A stretch of DNA of 64,000 nt from Planctomycetia bacterium (GCA_015075745.1 JABTTW010000001.1:1116001-1180000); one strand, 5' to 3'. Shown: positions 41,445 to 52,751, counted from the stretch's first letter. The notes: generated by a model not told the origin, from the letters alone. A program made the numbers and translations.

Positions 41445-42284
41445 ATGCAGGTCTATCTCGATCTTGTTCGGCGCGTGCTCGACGAGGGCGTACGCAAGCC
41501 TTCTCGCACCGGCGTCGACACCATCAGCCTATTCGGCGCGCACTACCAGGTCGATCTCGCCCAAGGGTTTCCCCTCCTCACCACGAAGAAGATGCAGTGG
41601 CCCTCGCTCCTCCGCGAACTGCTCTGGTATCTCTCCGGCGAGAACCACATCCGCAACCTCCGCGAATACACAAAAATCTGGGACGCATGGGCCGACGAAG
41701 ACGGCAACCTCGACACCGCCTACGGCCACTACTGGCGGCACTTCCCCAGCGCGACGAAGGACGAACACGGCAAGTGGCAGGTCCGCGAGGTCGATCAGAT
41801 TCGCTACGTCATCGACACCCTCAAACGCGACCCATCCAGCCGCCGCCTCGTCGTCACCGCCTGGGAGCCGGGCAACGCCATCGCCAGCAAGCTCCCGCCC
41901 TGCCACTACACCTTCGCGTTTCACGCCGCCGCCGGCAAGCTGAACTGCCATCTCTGCCAGCGTAGCGGCGACATCGCCCTCGGCATCCCCTTCAACATGG
42001 CCGCCTACGCGGCATTGACGCAGATGATCGCCCAGGAAGTCGGCCTCGGCCTCGGCCGCTTCGCGCATACTATTGTCGACGCCCACATTTACGCCGCCGA
42101 CCCCGGCAGCCCGATGGCCGAATACGACCACGTCGCCGGGCTGCGCGAGCAGTTGAAGCGAAAGCCCACAACGCTACCCAAGCTGGTCATCGCAAAAAAG
42201 CCCTTCGACGAGTTGCGCTATGACGATTTCGAACTCGTGGGCTACCAGACTCAGGACCCGATCAAGTTCAAAGTAGCGGTATAA
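41445..42284 (+). CDS. thyA: Thymidylate synthase
   Basis: The ATG at 41445 (CGGAGGAG ahead) gives 279 residues, the usual ThyA length. The enzyme makes dTMP from dUMP with 5,10-methylene-tetrahydrofolate in the cytosol. Visible motifs are SRTGVDTISLFGAHYQVDLA at the N-terminus, the folate-binding LRELLWYLSGENHIRNLREY, the catalytic Cys in LPPCHYTFAF and the dUMP-binding LCQRSGDIALGIPFNMAAY. The C-terminus ends in KFKVAV, as is usual. folA follows after 6 bp, so the dihydrofolate made by ThyA is re-reduced by its operon partner. Confidence 0.98.
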   Translation: MQVYLDLVRRVLDEGVRKPSRTGVDTISLFGAHYQVDLAQGFPLLTTKKMQWPSLLRELLWYLSGENHIRNLREYTKIWDAWADEDGNLDTAYGHYWRHFPSATKDEHGKWQVREVDQIRYVIDTLKRDPSSRRLVVTAWEPGNAIASKLPPCHYTFAFHAAAGKLNCHLCQRSGDIALGIPFNMAAYAALTQMIAQEVGLGLGRFAHTIVDAHIYAADPGSPMAEYDHVAGLREQLKRKPTTLPKLVIAKKPFDELRYDDFELVGYQTQDPIKFKVAV

Positions 42285-42290
42285 CAGGCC

Positions 42291-42815
42291 ATGCGAACCG
42301 TCATCATCGTCGCCATGAATCAGAATCGCCTCATCGGCAAGGCCGGCGGCCTGCCTTGGCATGTCCCCGCCGATCTTAAGCACTTCAAGCAGACGACCAT
42401 GGGCCATGCCCTCATCATGGGCCGCAAGACCTACGACTCCTGCGGCAAGCCGCTGCCCGGTCGGCGAAACGTCGTCATCACCCGCGATCCGACAAAGTAC
42501 ACGGCCGTGGCGAATGCGGACGCATCGATGCCGAAGGACACCACGCTCGATTTTGTCGCAACTCTGGACGCGGCAATTGAGCTGTGCCGATCGCGTCGCG
42601 AGGAGATCGCCTTCATCGCCGGCGGCTCGCAGATTTACGCCCAGGCGATGCCGCTCGTCGACGAAATGATCATCACCATGATTAACGCTCCGGACGCCGA
42701 GGGTGACGCGCTCTTTCCGGAATTCGACGAATCAGCATGGGAAACATCCCCCTTTACGGCCGATCCGTCACTTCGCGTCACTCACTACCGGCGTAAGCCG
42801 ACATCAGGATCCTGA
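42291..42815 (+). CDS. folA: Dihydrofolate reductase
   Basis: The 174-residue enzyme reduces dihydrofolate with NADPH. Conserved segments are IIVAMNQNRLIGKAGGLPWH with the usual GLPW loop, ADLKHFKQTTMGHALIMGRK (Asp substrate ligand and NADPH-binding GRKT), and IAFIAGGSQIYAQAMPLVDE. It starts 6 bp after thyA, so the two form an operon. The stop lies 4 bp before the stop of the convergent Rrf2 gene, so the two transcripts run into one another. Confidence 0.97.
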   Translation: MRTVIIVAMNQNRLIGKAGGLPWHVPADLKHFKQTTMGHALIMGRKTYDSCGKPLPGRRNVVITRDPTKYTAVANADASMPKDTTLDFVATLDAAIELCRSRREEIAFIAGGSQIYAQAMPLVDEMIITMINAPDAEGDALFPEFDESAWETSPFTADPSLRVTHYRRKPTSGS

Positions 42816-42819
42816 TTCG

Positions 42820-43290
42820 TTACGCCTGCTTCGGTCCTTTACCCTTTCCAACCGAGAGCGCGATCGTTTTAGTCTCGCAGAGCGGTGTGCTCGTAGTCGG
42901 CTCGGCCAGCAATTCCGCAATGGTCGAGCTCGCGAAGGCCTCTTCCGCCTTGGCCATCGCGTCATCCAGGCGGCGATGAAGGGGGCACAGGTCGACGCCG
43001 TGAGTCTTCAAATCGAGCGGACATGTCTTGATCCGTTGAATCGGGTCCACGGCATTGATCACATCAAGCACCGAGATTTCCTCGGCACGCCTGACCAGGG
43101 CAAAGCCACCGTTTCGTCCGGGATGCGAGACAACCAGTCCCCTGCGGGCAAGGGCTTGAAGCACCTTTGACAAATATCCGGCGGGAACGCGAGTTGCCTC
43201 CGCGATATGCTGCGTTCCCAGCGAACCGTCGCCTTGAGACGCCAGCCAGACGACGGCCCTTAGTGCGTACTCTGCGGTCTGGGAAATCAT
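42820..43290 (-). CDS. Second Rrf2-family regulator, adjacent to NO reductase
   Basis: The 156-residue protein has an N-terminal winged helix (MISQTAEYALRAVVWLASQG), wing SHPGRNGGFALVRRAE and dimer helix. The cysteine region has Cys90, Cys102 and a CPLH motif; the middle cysteine of the NsrR/IscR triad is missing (CX11C, with a His at residue 97). It may bind a cluster with a non-Cys ligand or none. It is divergent from the NO reductase gene, so it is the likely regulator of that promoter, and the 32-bp dyad at 43469-43500 is its best operator candidate. It differs from the three-cysteine regulator at 1273-1701. Confidence 0.9.
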   Translation of the reverse strand: MISQTAEYALRAVVWLASQGDGSLGTQHIAEATRVPAGYLSKVLQALARRGLVVSHPGRNGGFALVRRAEEISVLDVINAVDPIQRIKTCPLDLKTHGVDLCPLHRRLDDAMAKAEEAFASSTIAELLAEPTTSTPLCETKTIALSVGKGKGPKQA

Positions 43291-43430
43291 TGCGGCGCCC
43301 TTATATTATTTGAGGGAGGGTCAGGCTCCGATTCAGAATCCTTCGCAGCCCCCAGCCTTACACCCAGGGGTGGATCATGGAGCACGGACCCGCCTCAACA
43401 GCAAGATTCTTGCAGGAAAAAACCGTAAAC

Positions 43431-43500
43431 CTATCTCTTGACATCCAGATTATACCATGCTAACTTTGTAACATCAACCTAGATGTCTAGGTATATGTTA
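43431..43500 (+). promoter_or_regulatory. NO reductase promoter with half-site and 32-bp dyad
   Basis: TTGACA (43438-43443) and TAACTT (43461-43466) are exactly 17 bases apart. CTATCTCTTGA (43431-43441) overlaps the -35 and differs by one base from the half-site at 1225-1235. Directly after the -10, bases 43469-43500 form a dyad with 13 of 16 pairs: outer arms TAACAT and ATGTTA, inner arms ACCTAGA and TCTAGGT. A protein bound there would cover the transcription start, so repression relieved by NO is the natural model. Confidence 0.68.
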
Positions 43501-43556
43501 AAAGGCGCGGCCACTTGGAGCATAAACACTTTCTGCACAGCCCTTTAGAGAAACGG

Positions 43557-45887
43557 ATGCCGAATATGAAGAACTATCGACTCTGGATTTCGTTGGCTCT
43601 TGTCATCGCGGGTTCATTTCTGGTTCTCATCTACTACGGGATCGAAATCTACCGAGTAGCTCCCCCTATTCCCTCTGCCGTAGTGGGCCCCGACGGCCGA
43701 GTCCTCATGACCGACTCCGACATACGAGACGGCCAGAACGTCTGGCAATCTCTCGGAGGACAGGAACTTGGGAGCATCTGGGGACACGGTGCGTACGTCG
43801 CACCAGATTGGTCGGCGGACTGGCTGCATCGCGAGGCTGAGCAGATTCTCGAAGAGAAGGCCCGAGGCCTTGGTGCGGAGAGTTTCGAAAAGCTGGACCT
43901 CGACCGGCAGGCCATGCTTAAGGCGGCGCTTCAAAGGGAATTACGCGGCAACCAGGTGAATGCCGAAACAAATGTCCTCACCATCTCCGCGGAGCGCGCG
44001 GCGGCCATTCGGACCGTCGGAATGCACTACGCGAGCCTCTTCGCCGATGACCCTGCGATGGAGGAGCTGCGCGACGCCTACGCGATTCCCGCCAACGCAA
44101 TCAAAGACCCCTCGCGGCAGTCGGCGATGAATGCCTTTTTCTTCTGGACCGCGTGGACCTGCGTGACCAATCGGCCCGGCAGCGAAATCACCTATACAAA
44201 CAACTGGCCACCGGATGAACTCGTCGGCAACAGGCCGACCGGCGCCATTGTCGTCTGGTCGGTAATCAGCTTCGTATTGCTGCTCGGCGGCATTGCCGCC
44301 CTGGCATGGTACTTTGCCATTCAGCGAAATAAGGATGAGCCCGAGCACGCCGCACCGGACATCGATCCGCTGATGGCTCTGAATCCGACTCCCTCAATGC
44401 AAGCCGTGCTCAAATACTTTTGGGTCGTCGCCGCGCTTATTGTCGTCCAGGTCGGCTTTGGCGCGGTCACGGCGCATTACGGCGTCGAGGGATCGGGCTT
44501 CTACGGCTTTCCCCTCGCCAAGTGGCTGCCCTACTCGGTGACGCGAACCTGGCATACCCAGCTCGGCATCTTCTGGATCGCTACGGCCTGGCTTGCCACC
44601 GGCCTGTACATGGCCCCCGCAGTCTCCGGACACGAACCGAAGTTCCAGCGCGCAGGCGTCAATTTCCTCTTCGTCTGTCTGCTCATCATCGTCGTCGGGT
44701 CGATGGCCGGACAATGGTTGTCCGTTCAGCAAAAGCTCGGCTTCACGGCGGGCTTCTGGTTCGGTCACCAGGGATACGAATACGTGGACCTGGGCCGCTT
44801 CTGGCAAATATTCCTGTTCATCGGTCTTATTCTCTGGCTGTTCTTGATGGGCCGGGCGATGTGGCCCGCGCTGCGACGACCCGGTGAACACCGCCAACTG
44901 CTCAGCCTCTTCTTCATCGCATCCGTCGCCATCGCCTTGTTCTACGGCGCAGGCCTCATGTGGGGACGCCAGACGCACCTGGCCATCGCCGAGTACTGGC
45001 GATGGTGGGTGGTGCACCTGTGGGTCGAGGGCTTCTTTGAGGTGTTCGCAACCGTGGTCATCGCGTTCCTGTTCACCCGAATGGGTCTCCTGAGAACCGC
45101 GACCGCGACGGTCGCCGTACTCTTCTCTACGACGATTTTCCTCGCCGGCGGAATCATTGGCACGTTCCATCATCTCTACTTCACCGGCACCCCCACGATC
45201 GTGCTTGCACTCGGCGCAACCTTCAGCGCCCTGGAGGTGGTGCCGCTCGTCCTGATCGGCTTCGAGGCGTACGAAAATCTCACGCTCAGCCGCGTGCGGC
45301 CGTGGGTCATCGCCTACAAGTGGCCGATTTACTTCTTCATCGCCGTTGCCTTCTGGAACCTCGTCGGCGCGGGCCTGTTCGGGTTCCTCATCAATCCGCC
45401 GATCGCCCTCTACTACATGCAGGGATTGAACACCACGCCGGTCCACGGCCATGCCGCCCTCTTCGGCGTCTATGGAATGCTGGGCATCGGGCTCATGTTG
45501 TTTTGCATGAAGGGACTGGCCTCTCATAAGCAGTGGCGCACTGGCGCGCTGGCGTATGCATTCTGGTCCATCAATATCGGTCTGGCCTTGATGGTAATGG
45601 TCAGCCTGCTGCCCGTCGGACTGATGCAGACCTGGGCGAGCGTCCATCGCGGAATGTGGTATGCCCGGTCCGCCGAGTTCCTTCAGACCCCGATCATGGA
45701 CACCCTTCGGTGGCTGCGCGTCCTGGGCGATACCGTGTTCGCAACCGGCGTACTGGCCCTTGGCTATTTCATCCTGGGGCTGAAGACCGGATGGTCGCTG
45801 AGTCCATTGAACGAGACCATAGGACAGACGATCCCCAATAATCGTGGCAAGGGCACGCAAACTCCCGCGACGGCCACTGCGAACTGA
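43557..45887 (+). CDS. norZ: Quinol-dependent nitric oxide reductase (qNOR, single-subunit)
   Basis: The ATG at 43557 is chosen; 43566 and a TTG at 43515 are alternatives. About 776 residues, the normal length of single-subunit qNOR. The N-terminal periplasmic domain carries DIRDGQNVWQSLGGQELGSI and WGHGAYVAPDWSADWLHRE, as in qNOR. About 14 membrane helices follow, with heme and FeB ligands: His in VTRTWHTQLGIFW, VVHLWVEGFFEVFATV with the FeB His and Glu, the pair GTFHHLYFTG, and His in HGHAALFGVYGML. It reduces two NO to N2O using quinol and conserves little energy, so it mainly detoxifies NO. RIC follows 35 bp downstream. Confidence 0.96.
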   Translation: MPNMKNYRLWISLALVIAGSFLVLIYYGIEIYRVAPPIPSAVVGPDGRVLMTDSDIRDGQNVWQSLGGQELGSIWGHGAYVAPDWSADWLHREAEQILEEKARGLGAESFEKLDLDRQAMLKAALQRELRGNQVNAETNVLTISAERAAAIRTVGMHYASLFADDPAMEELRDAYAIPANAIKDPSRQSAMNAFFFWTAWTCVTNRPGSEITYTNNWPPDELVGNRPTGAIVVWSVISFVLLLGGIAALAWYFAIQRNKDEPEHAAPDIDPLMALNPTPSMQAVLKYFWVVAALIVVQVGFGAVTAHYGVEGSGFYGFPLAKWLPYSVTRTWHTQLGIFWIATAWLATGLYMAPAVSGHEPKFQRAGVNFLFVCLLIIVVGSMAGQWLSVQQKLGFTAGFWFGHQGYEYVDLGRFWQIFLFIGLILWLFLMGRAMWPALRRPGEHRQLLSLFFIASVAIALFYGAGLMWGRQTHLAIAEYWRWWVVHLWVEGFFEVFATVVIAFLFTRMGLLRTATATVAVLFSTTIFLAGGIIGTFHHLYFTGTPTIVLALGATFSALEVVPLVLIGFEAYENLTLSRVRPWVIAYKWPIYFFIAVAFWNLVGAGLFGFLINPPIALYYMQGLNTTPVHGHAALFGVYGMLGIGLMLFCMKGLASHKQWRTGALAYAFWSINIGLALMVMVSLLPVGLMQTWASVHRGMWYARSAEFLQTPIMDTLRWLRVLGDTVFATGVLALGYFILGLKTGWSLSPLNETIGQTIPNNRGKGTQTPATATAN

Positions 45888-45922
45888 GTCAACCTACCCA
45901 GGCAATTGAAAGGACGATTTCC

Positions 45923-46654
45923 ATGAACGATTTGAATCCGAACACAACCGTTGGCGCTCTTGTGGCTGAGCAGCCCGCTCGGGCACGCGTCTTTGAGAGC
46001 TTCGGAATTGACTATTGCTGCGGTGGGAAGCGACCGCTGGCGCAGGTCTGTGACCAGGGCGGAATCAACTTCGACCGGGTACGAGATGCACTTCTGGAAT
46101 CAGACAGGGCGTCTCGAACCACCGAGGAAACCGACTGGTCCAAAGCATCACTCACCGATCTCACGCAACACATCGTGAACCGACACCATGAGTTCTTGCG
46201 CGAAGAATTGCCCCGTTTGGCGGCCATGCTCGACAAAGTCGTCGTCGCTCACGGCCAGCGGCACCCCGAAATGCCCATCTGTCGGGACATCTTCTGGTCA
46301 TTTAGGGCCGAGATGGAGGCACACATGCACAAGGAGGAGTCGATTCTCTTTCCACTCATACGTACATTGGAGACCGAGAAGCATGTTACGCCGTTTCATT
46401 GCGGCAGCATTGCAAATCCAATCAGCGTGATGGAGGCGGAGCACGACCACGCAGGCGATGCCCTGGCGAAGTTGCGCGAACTGACCAATGGATTCCGCCC
46501 CCCTCCCGACGCATGCACGACCTTCCGCGTTCTACTCAATGACCTCCAGCGATTGGAAGCCGACATGCATCAGCATGTGCACAAGGAGAACAACATCCTG
46601 TTCCCTCGTGCGCTGGAACTCGAAAAAAATCTCGGAACCGTCGCGAGCGCCTAG
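45923..46654 (+). CDS. ric: RIC-type di-iron repair protein for Fe-S clusters (ScdA/YtfE/DnrN)
   Basis: The 243-residue protein has an N-terminal ScdA_N domain (about 5-60) with the signature FGIDYCCGGKRPLAQ. A hemerythrin-like domain follows, with its conserved iron ligands: HHEFLREELPRL, HMHKEESILF, MEAEHDHAGDAL and HQHVHKENNILF. RIC proteins repair Fe-S clusters damaged by NO or oxidants and may release NO from iron. It lies 35 bp after NO reductase on the same strand (Shine-Dalgarno AAAGGA), so it is probably in the same operon. The CGG signature of its N-domain is also found in the NnrS-like protein. Confidence 0.96.
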   Translation: MNDLNPNTTVGALVAEQPARARVFESFGIDYCCGGKRPLAQVCDQGGINFDRVRDALLESDRASRTTEETDWSKASLTDLTQHIVNRHHEFLREELPRLAAMLDKVVVAHGQRHPEMPICRDIFWSFRAEMEAHMHKEESILFPLIRTLETEKHVTPFHCGSIANPISVMEAEHDHAGDALAKLRELTNGFRPPPDACTTFRVLLNDLQRLEADMHQHVHKENNILFPRALELEKNLGTVASA

Positions 46655-46709
46655 CTCCGGATGGTCTGATCAAGCCGGCGGACGATTGCGCCTTGCGCCG
46701 GCATTGAGT

Positions 46710-48062
46710 TCATATCTCCTCAAACCGCGCCGTGAAGTGTCGCAGAACCGGCGGCTCCTGGACGAAGCGAAGCCCGCGAAGCTCTCGCTTCGTCGCCGCC
46801 ATTTCCGCGGCCGCCTCGATCACGTAGTCAATGTGGCTCTGCGTATAAACCCGCCGCGGCATCGCCAGTCGCACCAGCTCCAGCGGCGGAGAAGCGGTGG
46901 CTCCGAACATCACCGAGCCGATCTCCACCGCGCGAATCCCGCCGACACGATACAGCCCACAAACGACCGCCTGCCCGGGGAACTGCTCGCGCGGAATATG
47001 CGGGCACAGAGCCCCCGCATCGATATAGATCGCATGGCCGCCCGGAGGTTCGACGATCGGCACACCCGCGGCCAGCAACTTCTCCCCGAGATATTCCACA
47101 CTGCGAATCCGGTACGCCAGATAGTCCTCGTGAACGACTTCCTCAAAACCCTGGGCCATCGCCTCCAGGTCGCGCCCGGCCAGCCCGCCGTAAGTAATGA
47201 ATCCTTCGGTGAGGATGAGCAGATTACAGGCGCGCTGAAATAGCTGCTCATCGCGCAGGAGCAGTAACCCGCCGATGTTCACCAGCCCGTCCTTCTTCGC
47301 ACTGATCGTCGCCCCGTCAGCGAGCGCAAACATCTCGTGCACGATCTCCCGTACCGATCGATTCCCCATCCCCGGCTCGCGCAGCTTGATCAGGTAAGCG
47401 TTCTCCGCGAAACGGCACGCGTCGAGAAAGAGCGGCAGCCCATGCTTGTCGCAGACCGCCCGCACCGCGCGGAGATTCTCCATGCTGACCGGCTGACCGC
47501 CGCCGCTGTTGTTCGTCACCGTCACCATGACCAGCGGGATGCGTTCGCGGCCGACTTCACCGATGAGTCGCTCCAGCGCCGCGACATCCATGTTGCCCTT
47601 GAAGGGGTGCCGGTTCTTGGGATCGCGCACTTCCGGAATGGAAAGATCCACGGCCTTGGCCCCGCTGTGCTCGACGTTTGCCCGGGTCGTGTCAAAGTGC
47701 GTGTTGTTCGGCACGATCTTGTCCGGCCCGCCAACCAGTTCAAAGAGAATCCGTTCGCTGGCCCTCCCCTGGTGCGTCGGCAGCACGTGTTCAAAGCGCG
47801 TAAGGTCCTGAATCCGATCCTGAAAGCGATAAAAACTCGAAGCCCCCGCATACGACTCGTCACCGCGCATGACCCCCGCCCACTGCTCCGCGGACATGGC
47901 TCCCGTCCCGCTGTCCGTCAGCAGGTCGATCAGCACGTACTCGGCCGGAATCGAAAAGAGGTTGAAACCGGCCTCGCGCAGCATGACTTCGCGCTGACTG
48001 CGCGTCGTCATCTTGATTGGCTCGACGCTCTTGATGCGAAATGGCTCAATGATCGTCTTCAT
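46710..48062 (-). CDS. tnaA: Tryptophanase
   Basis: The ATG at 48062 gives 450 residues. GAGG in the Shine-Dalgarno overlaps the tpl stop codon, so the two are coupled. It is a PLP-dependent beta-eliminating lyase that turns tryptophan into indole, pyruvate and ammonia. Conserved features are [47 protein letters not shown] and the PLP lysine in ISAKKDGLVNIGG. At the position that separates this family from tyrosine phenol-lyase it has GGIRAVEIGS, as in E. coli TnaA, so tryptophan is the likely substrate. No tnaC leader or tnaB permease was found. Confidence 0.92.
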   Translation of the reverse strand: MKTIIEPFRIKSVEPIKMTTRSQREVMLREAGFNLFSIPAEYVLIDLLTDSGTGAMSAEQWAGVMRGDESYAGASSFYRFQDRIQDLTRFEHVLPTHQGRASERILFELVGGPDKIVPNNTHFDTTRANVEHSGAKAVDLSIPEVRDPKNRHPFKGNMDVAALERLIGEVGRERIPLVMVTVTNNSGGGQPVSMENLRAVRAVCDKHGLPLFLDACRFAENAYLIKLREPGMGNRSVREIVHEMFALADGATISAKKDGLVNIGGLLLLRDEQLFQRACNLLILTEGFITYGGLAGRDLEAMAQGFEEVVHEDYLAYRIRSVEYLGEKLLAAGVPIVEPPGGHAIYIDAGALCPHIPREQFPGQAVVCGLYRVGGIRAVEIGSVMFGATASPPLELVRLAMPRRVYTQSHIDYVIEAAAEMAATKRELRGLRFVQEPPVLRHFTARFEEI

Positions 48063-48070
48063 GCACTGCC

Positions 48071-49486
<1,416 letters not shown>

Positions 49487-49672
49487 TTATGGCGATTGCG
49501 TGCGCGGACTCACCGCCCGACCCGACCTACGCATCTCGGATAGGCTTGGCAATTCCGGGACCACGACCGATTGTGGAGTTTTCACCCTAAAAAGAAAGGA
49601 TGTCACGGCCCCGGTCATGAAAGAATTCGGGGAATTGCCCCCCGGAGATGCGGAATCAGTCGGGCGTCTCGC

Positions 49673-52600
49673 TTATTCGCCGACGCCGCCATCGGGCCAG
49701 ATCAGGTTTCCAAACGAGGCCGGATCGTAGCAATACCGCTGCGCCCGGGCCCAGTCCGAGTACTCACCGCGAACCGGCTCCAGTCGAGCAAGATTGAAGC
49801 CCCATACAAGATTCCGCGACTCACGCGGACCGAAGCACTCCAGCGACATCGCGATCTCCGCCGTCCAGCCGTCCGCACCTCTGGTCACGGAATACTCCGG
49901 TCTCGGCCCCGGCCAGGGCGCAACGGACCCGATCGGCGGCGACACCGACACGCCGCGCTCGAAGATCGGGTTCCCGGTGGATTTCACCACCACGTGATAA
50001 ATGTCATCGCTTTGTGTCGCGACCCCCGTCGGATCAATCATGATCTCGACCAAATCGCTGCCGACCGGACGCAGATCTTCGTAAGTCACGATGTTGCTCT
50101 CAACATTCGAAACCGTCGGGCCTGCCGGGCTCAGCGCCTGAATGCCGAGGTACAGCTTCGACCCGTCCGTGCAGCAATACCCGATCGTCTGGCTCTCTGC
50201 GCGCCGTCGCGCCGAACCGTGAGTAAACGCGATCAGTCGAAAATCCCCCATGACGTTTTGCGTGCCGGGAGGCCAGTCATCGAGACTCCCATCAATCCTT
50301 GGTGGCTTCGACACCTCCGACACGCGGGAAATCGAAAACGTCGCCTGTGCCTCCACCAGTCCGGATCGACCCGCATCGAAAACAATCGACTGGATGTAGT
50401 GACCGTCGAGATCGCAAAGCGGCGCCTCGGGAAAGCGCGCCGTCAGGCTGCGACTCGCCACCGACATCTCTTCCAGCGGGCCGATCTGCTTGTCGTCGTC
50501 GATCGCCGATGCGCCCTCCGCAAGCGGACCGAATTTCAATCGACCCTCCACCGACGTCCGCAACTCACTGCGCACCTCCGCATCAATTGTCGCTAGATAT
50601 CCCGTTTGCCCCGGTCGGGGATCTTTCCGCAATCGGGCGGAGCCCACCCACACCTCCAGCGATCTCGTCGCGGCCAGGAACCGAAGCCAGTCGGCGCGAT
50701 TCTTCTCCAGGCTGATCGGCTCGGCCGGATGCTCACTTACCGCGAGCTCCGCTTCTTCACGGAGAATCGCCGCCGCCAGATCCCAGACGTCAGGGTCGTC
50801 AATTCGCCGATCCCAATGAGCGTCCTGAAAATTATCACCATAGGCGCCCGTCCCGCAGGCCTTGATCAGTGAACGCGCCAAGAGCCCCGCCGTGGCGGCG
50901 TGTCCGTGCTCGCTCAACAGACGCAGGCACTGGTAGTCCTGAATGCCCGCCTGCAAGAGCTTGAGCCGCGCCGACGGCACCGGACCATCGCAGCCAAACA
51001 GCTTGCCGGGATACACCAGCCACGCATCTGACGCCTGGTCGTCCTGCGATATGGCCTCATCGAGAACTTTGCCGGGCCAGTCCGTCGCACGCGGCAGCCA
51101 GATCGCCTCGTGTCCCTGCAAGTACGCCTGCCAGGCAATGCTCCTCGCGTGCGTGGGCGGAGCTTCCACCGCGAGACTCCCGCAATAGGGAGGACGATCC
51201 GGCAGCAGCCATGTCCGCTTGCCAAGACGCTGAAGCTCCGCAAGTGTCGCGGCATCCTGGTATCGCGCCGGCGTCGCCCAGATATCTACAACTCTTGTCA
51301 AATCAACATAATGATAAGCGGTCCAGCCAAACGGCGTCATCGGCTGGGGAATCAGCTTGCTCATGTATGGAAGCTCAATCCCCGCATCGTGCACCCATTC
51401 GATCAGCCTGCGCACTCGCTGAAGCTCACTCTCATTTGGATCAATGACCGACGGATAGTCGAAGTAAACCACCGCCCGTTCCAGCCACCCCTTCTCCTCG
51501 AAGTGCGCCCGCGCCTTTGAAAGATAATCTTGAAGCACCAGCATATAGGCGGCCGAGTCCATGCCGTCGAATTGTGAAGGATGCGGCTGGCTCATTCCGA
51601 CCGGCAGAGGCCACGCAAACGCCCCGCGGCCTTCCGCGTTACCGCCGCCCTCGATAAACGGCCCACAAAACGCGTCGTACTCGCTCCAGTCGAGCACCGT
51701 ATTCCCATCCACATCCTGCGAAAACCGTGGATAGATCTCATCGCAATACGGCGACAAGCCATGCTCGCTCAAAAGGGCAAACGTCTTCTCAATCGCCTTT
51801 CGACATTCGGGCTTTGAGATCGCGACGGACTTATTCTGAGGATCGATATCCGTGAAGCTCGCGATCACCGGCCCAAGCTGCACGCCGGCGACAACAGGAA
51901 TACTCACCTTTGAATCCAGATAGACGTCCCGAACCAGCACCTCGATCGGCGTGCGAAGCGGCGTGCAATTGGGGCCGACCAGTGAAATCGCCGTCTTGTA
52001 CCGGCCCGGCCGCGCCTCCGGCGGAATGACAATCTCCACGTACAAGGCCAGGCTTTGCCCCGCGAGAACAACGAGCGGCTGCGCGGCGATGCTGCCCGGC
52101 GACGCCCCCACGCCATTCACCGGAATAGGAACAAGGGCATCAGGATATGCCCGCGGCTCCCGCAGCCCCTGCGTCCGCAGAAACCAGTTGGGATACCGCT
52201 CTACCGTGATCGGATAGGGACGATAGGCCCGGATCGCGCTCGCCGAGATTTTCCCCTCTGTCCCCGCAAGATCATCCGCGCGAAGCTCCACCCCGGAAAC
52301 GGCGCTATCGACAGCGGAGATAACCAGATTGAACCCGATCTTCTCGTTTACAGCGCTCGTCAGACGGATGGTCCCGTCTCCGCGCGCAAAGATCGATGTC
52401 TCCGCGCGAGCCAGTTCAAGCGAATTGACCCGATAAGAAGGACCCGTCGCCCATACCCGCGCCGGGATGATTCTCTCCTCAGTTCCTCGCCCACATCCCG
52501 CCCACGTGCAGCCCCAAACCGGCAGAATCGCCACAAGCACGGCGGCAGAGCGCCGGCGCTTCAACGCCTGACTGCGAAATCTCTCATCACCGCGATGTCG

Positions 52601-52684
52601 TCTGAGCTTCAATCGCAAGCAAGGGTTCCCGGGGGCATGAATCCATAGTCCGGTCGTTGGCGTGTCCGTCGCGGGGCCTATCAT
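49673..52684 (-). CDS. GH123/DUF4091-like glycoside-hydrolase-type protein with C-terminal CBM9-like domain
   Basis: The frame of 1003 residues begins at ATG 52684, but a signal peptide (SAAVLVAILPVWGC) starts only near residue 41, where a TTG could be the true start. Residues about 220-600 resemble the DUF4091/GH123 TIM-barrel family (CDEIYPRFSQDVDGNTVLDW, YVDLTRVVDIWATP, SIAWQAYLQGHEAIWLPRAT). The last 250 residues are like CBM9/DOMON (RIDGSLDDWPPG and GWTAEIAMSLE). GH123 enzymes remove N-acetylgalactosamine from glycans, but the DUF4091 branch is poorly characterised. It is probably secreted. Confidence 0.72.
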   Translation of the reverse strand: MIGPATDTPTTGLWIHAPGNPCLRLKLRRHRGDERFRSQALKRRRSAAVLVAILPVWGCTWAGCGRGTEERIIPARVWATGPSYRVNSLELARAETSIFARGDGTIRLTSAVNEKIGFNLVISAVDSAVSGVELRADDLAGTEGKISASAIRAYRPYPITVERYPNWFLRTQGLREPRAYPDALVPIPVNGVGASPGSIAAQPLVVLAGQSLALYVEIVIPPEARPGRYKTAISLVGPNCTPLRTPIEVLVRDVYLDSKVSIPVVAGVQLGPVIASFTDIDPQNKSVAISKPECRKAIEKTFALLSEHGLSPYCDEIYPRFSQDVDGNTVLDWSEYDAFCGPFIEGGGNAEGRGAFAWPLPVGMSQPHPSQFDGMDSAAYMLVLQDYLSKARAHFEEKGWLERAVVYFDYPSVIDPNESELQRVRRLIEWVHDAGIELPYMSKLIPQPMTPFGWTAYHYVDLTRVVDIWATPARYQDAATLAELQRLGKRTWLLPDRPPYCGSLAVEAPPTHARSIAWQAYLQGHEAIWLPRATDWPGKVLDEAISQDDQASDAWLVYPGKLFGCDGPVPSARLKLLQAGIQDYQCLRLLSEHGHAATAGLLARSLIKACGTGAYGDNFQDAHWDRRIDDPDVWDLAAAILREEAELAVSEHPAEPISLEKNRADWLRFLAATRSLEVWVGSARLRKDPRPGQTGYLATIDAEVRSELRTSVEGRLKFGPLAEGASAIDDDKQIGPLEEMSVASRSLTARFPEAPLCDLDGHYIQSIVFDAGRSGLVEAQATFSISRVSEVSKPPRIDGSLDDWPPGTQNVMGDFRLIAFTHGSARRRAESQTIGYCCTDGSKLYLGIQALSPAGPTVSNVESNIVTYEDLRPVGSDLVEIMIDPTGVATQSDDIYHVVVKSTGNPIFERGVSVSPPIGSVAPWPGPRPEYSVTRGADGWTAEIAMSLECFGPRESRNLVWGFNLARLEPVRGEYSDWARAQRYCYDPASFGNLIWPDGGVGE

Positions 52685-52751
52685 ATACTATTACTTCTCT
52701 TCGGTCGGGGAGTGACCCCAATCGGAGAGACTTGCACATTGAAACCCTTTT

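Noticed and set aside
44394..45860. 488-codon open frame antisense to NO reductase
   Set aside because: It is a GC-driven shadow of norZ; its composition (Gln/Glu/His-rich) matches no family, and norZ is full length with all ligands.
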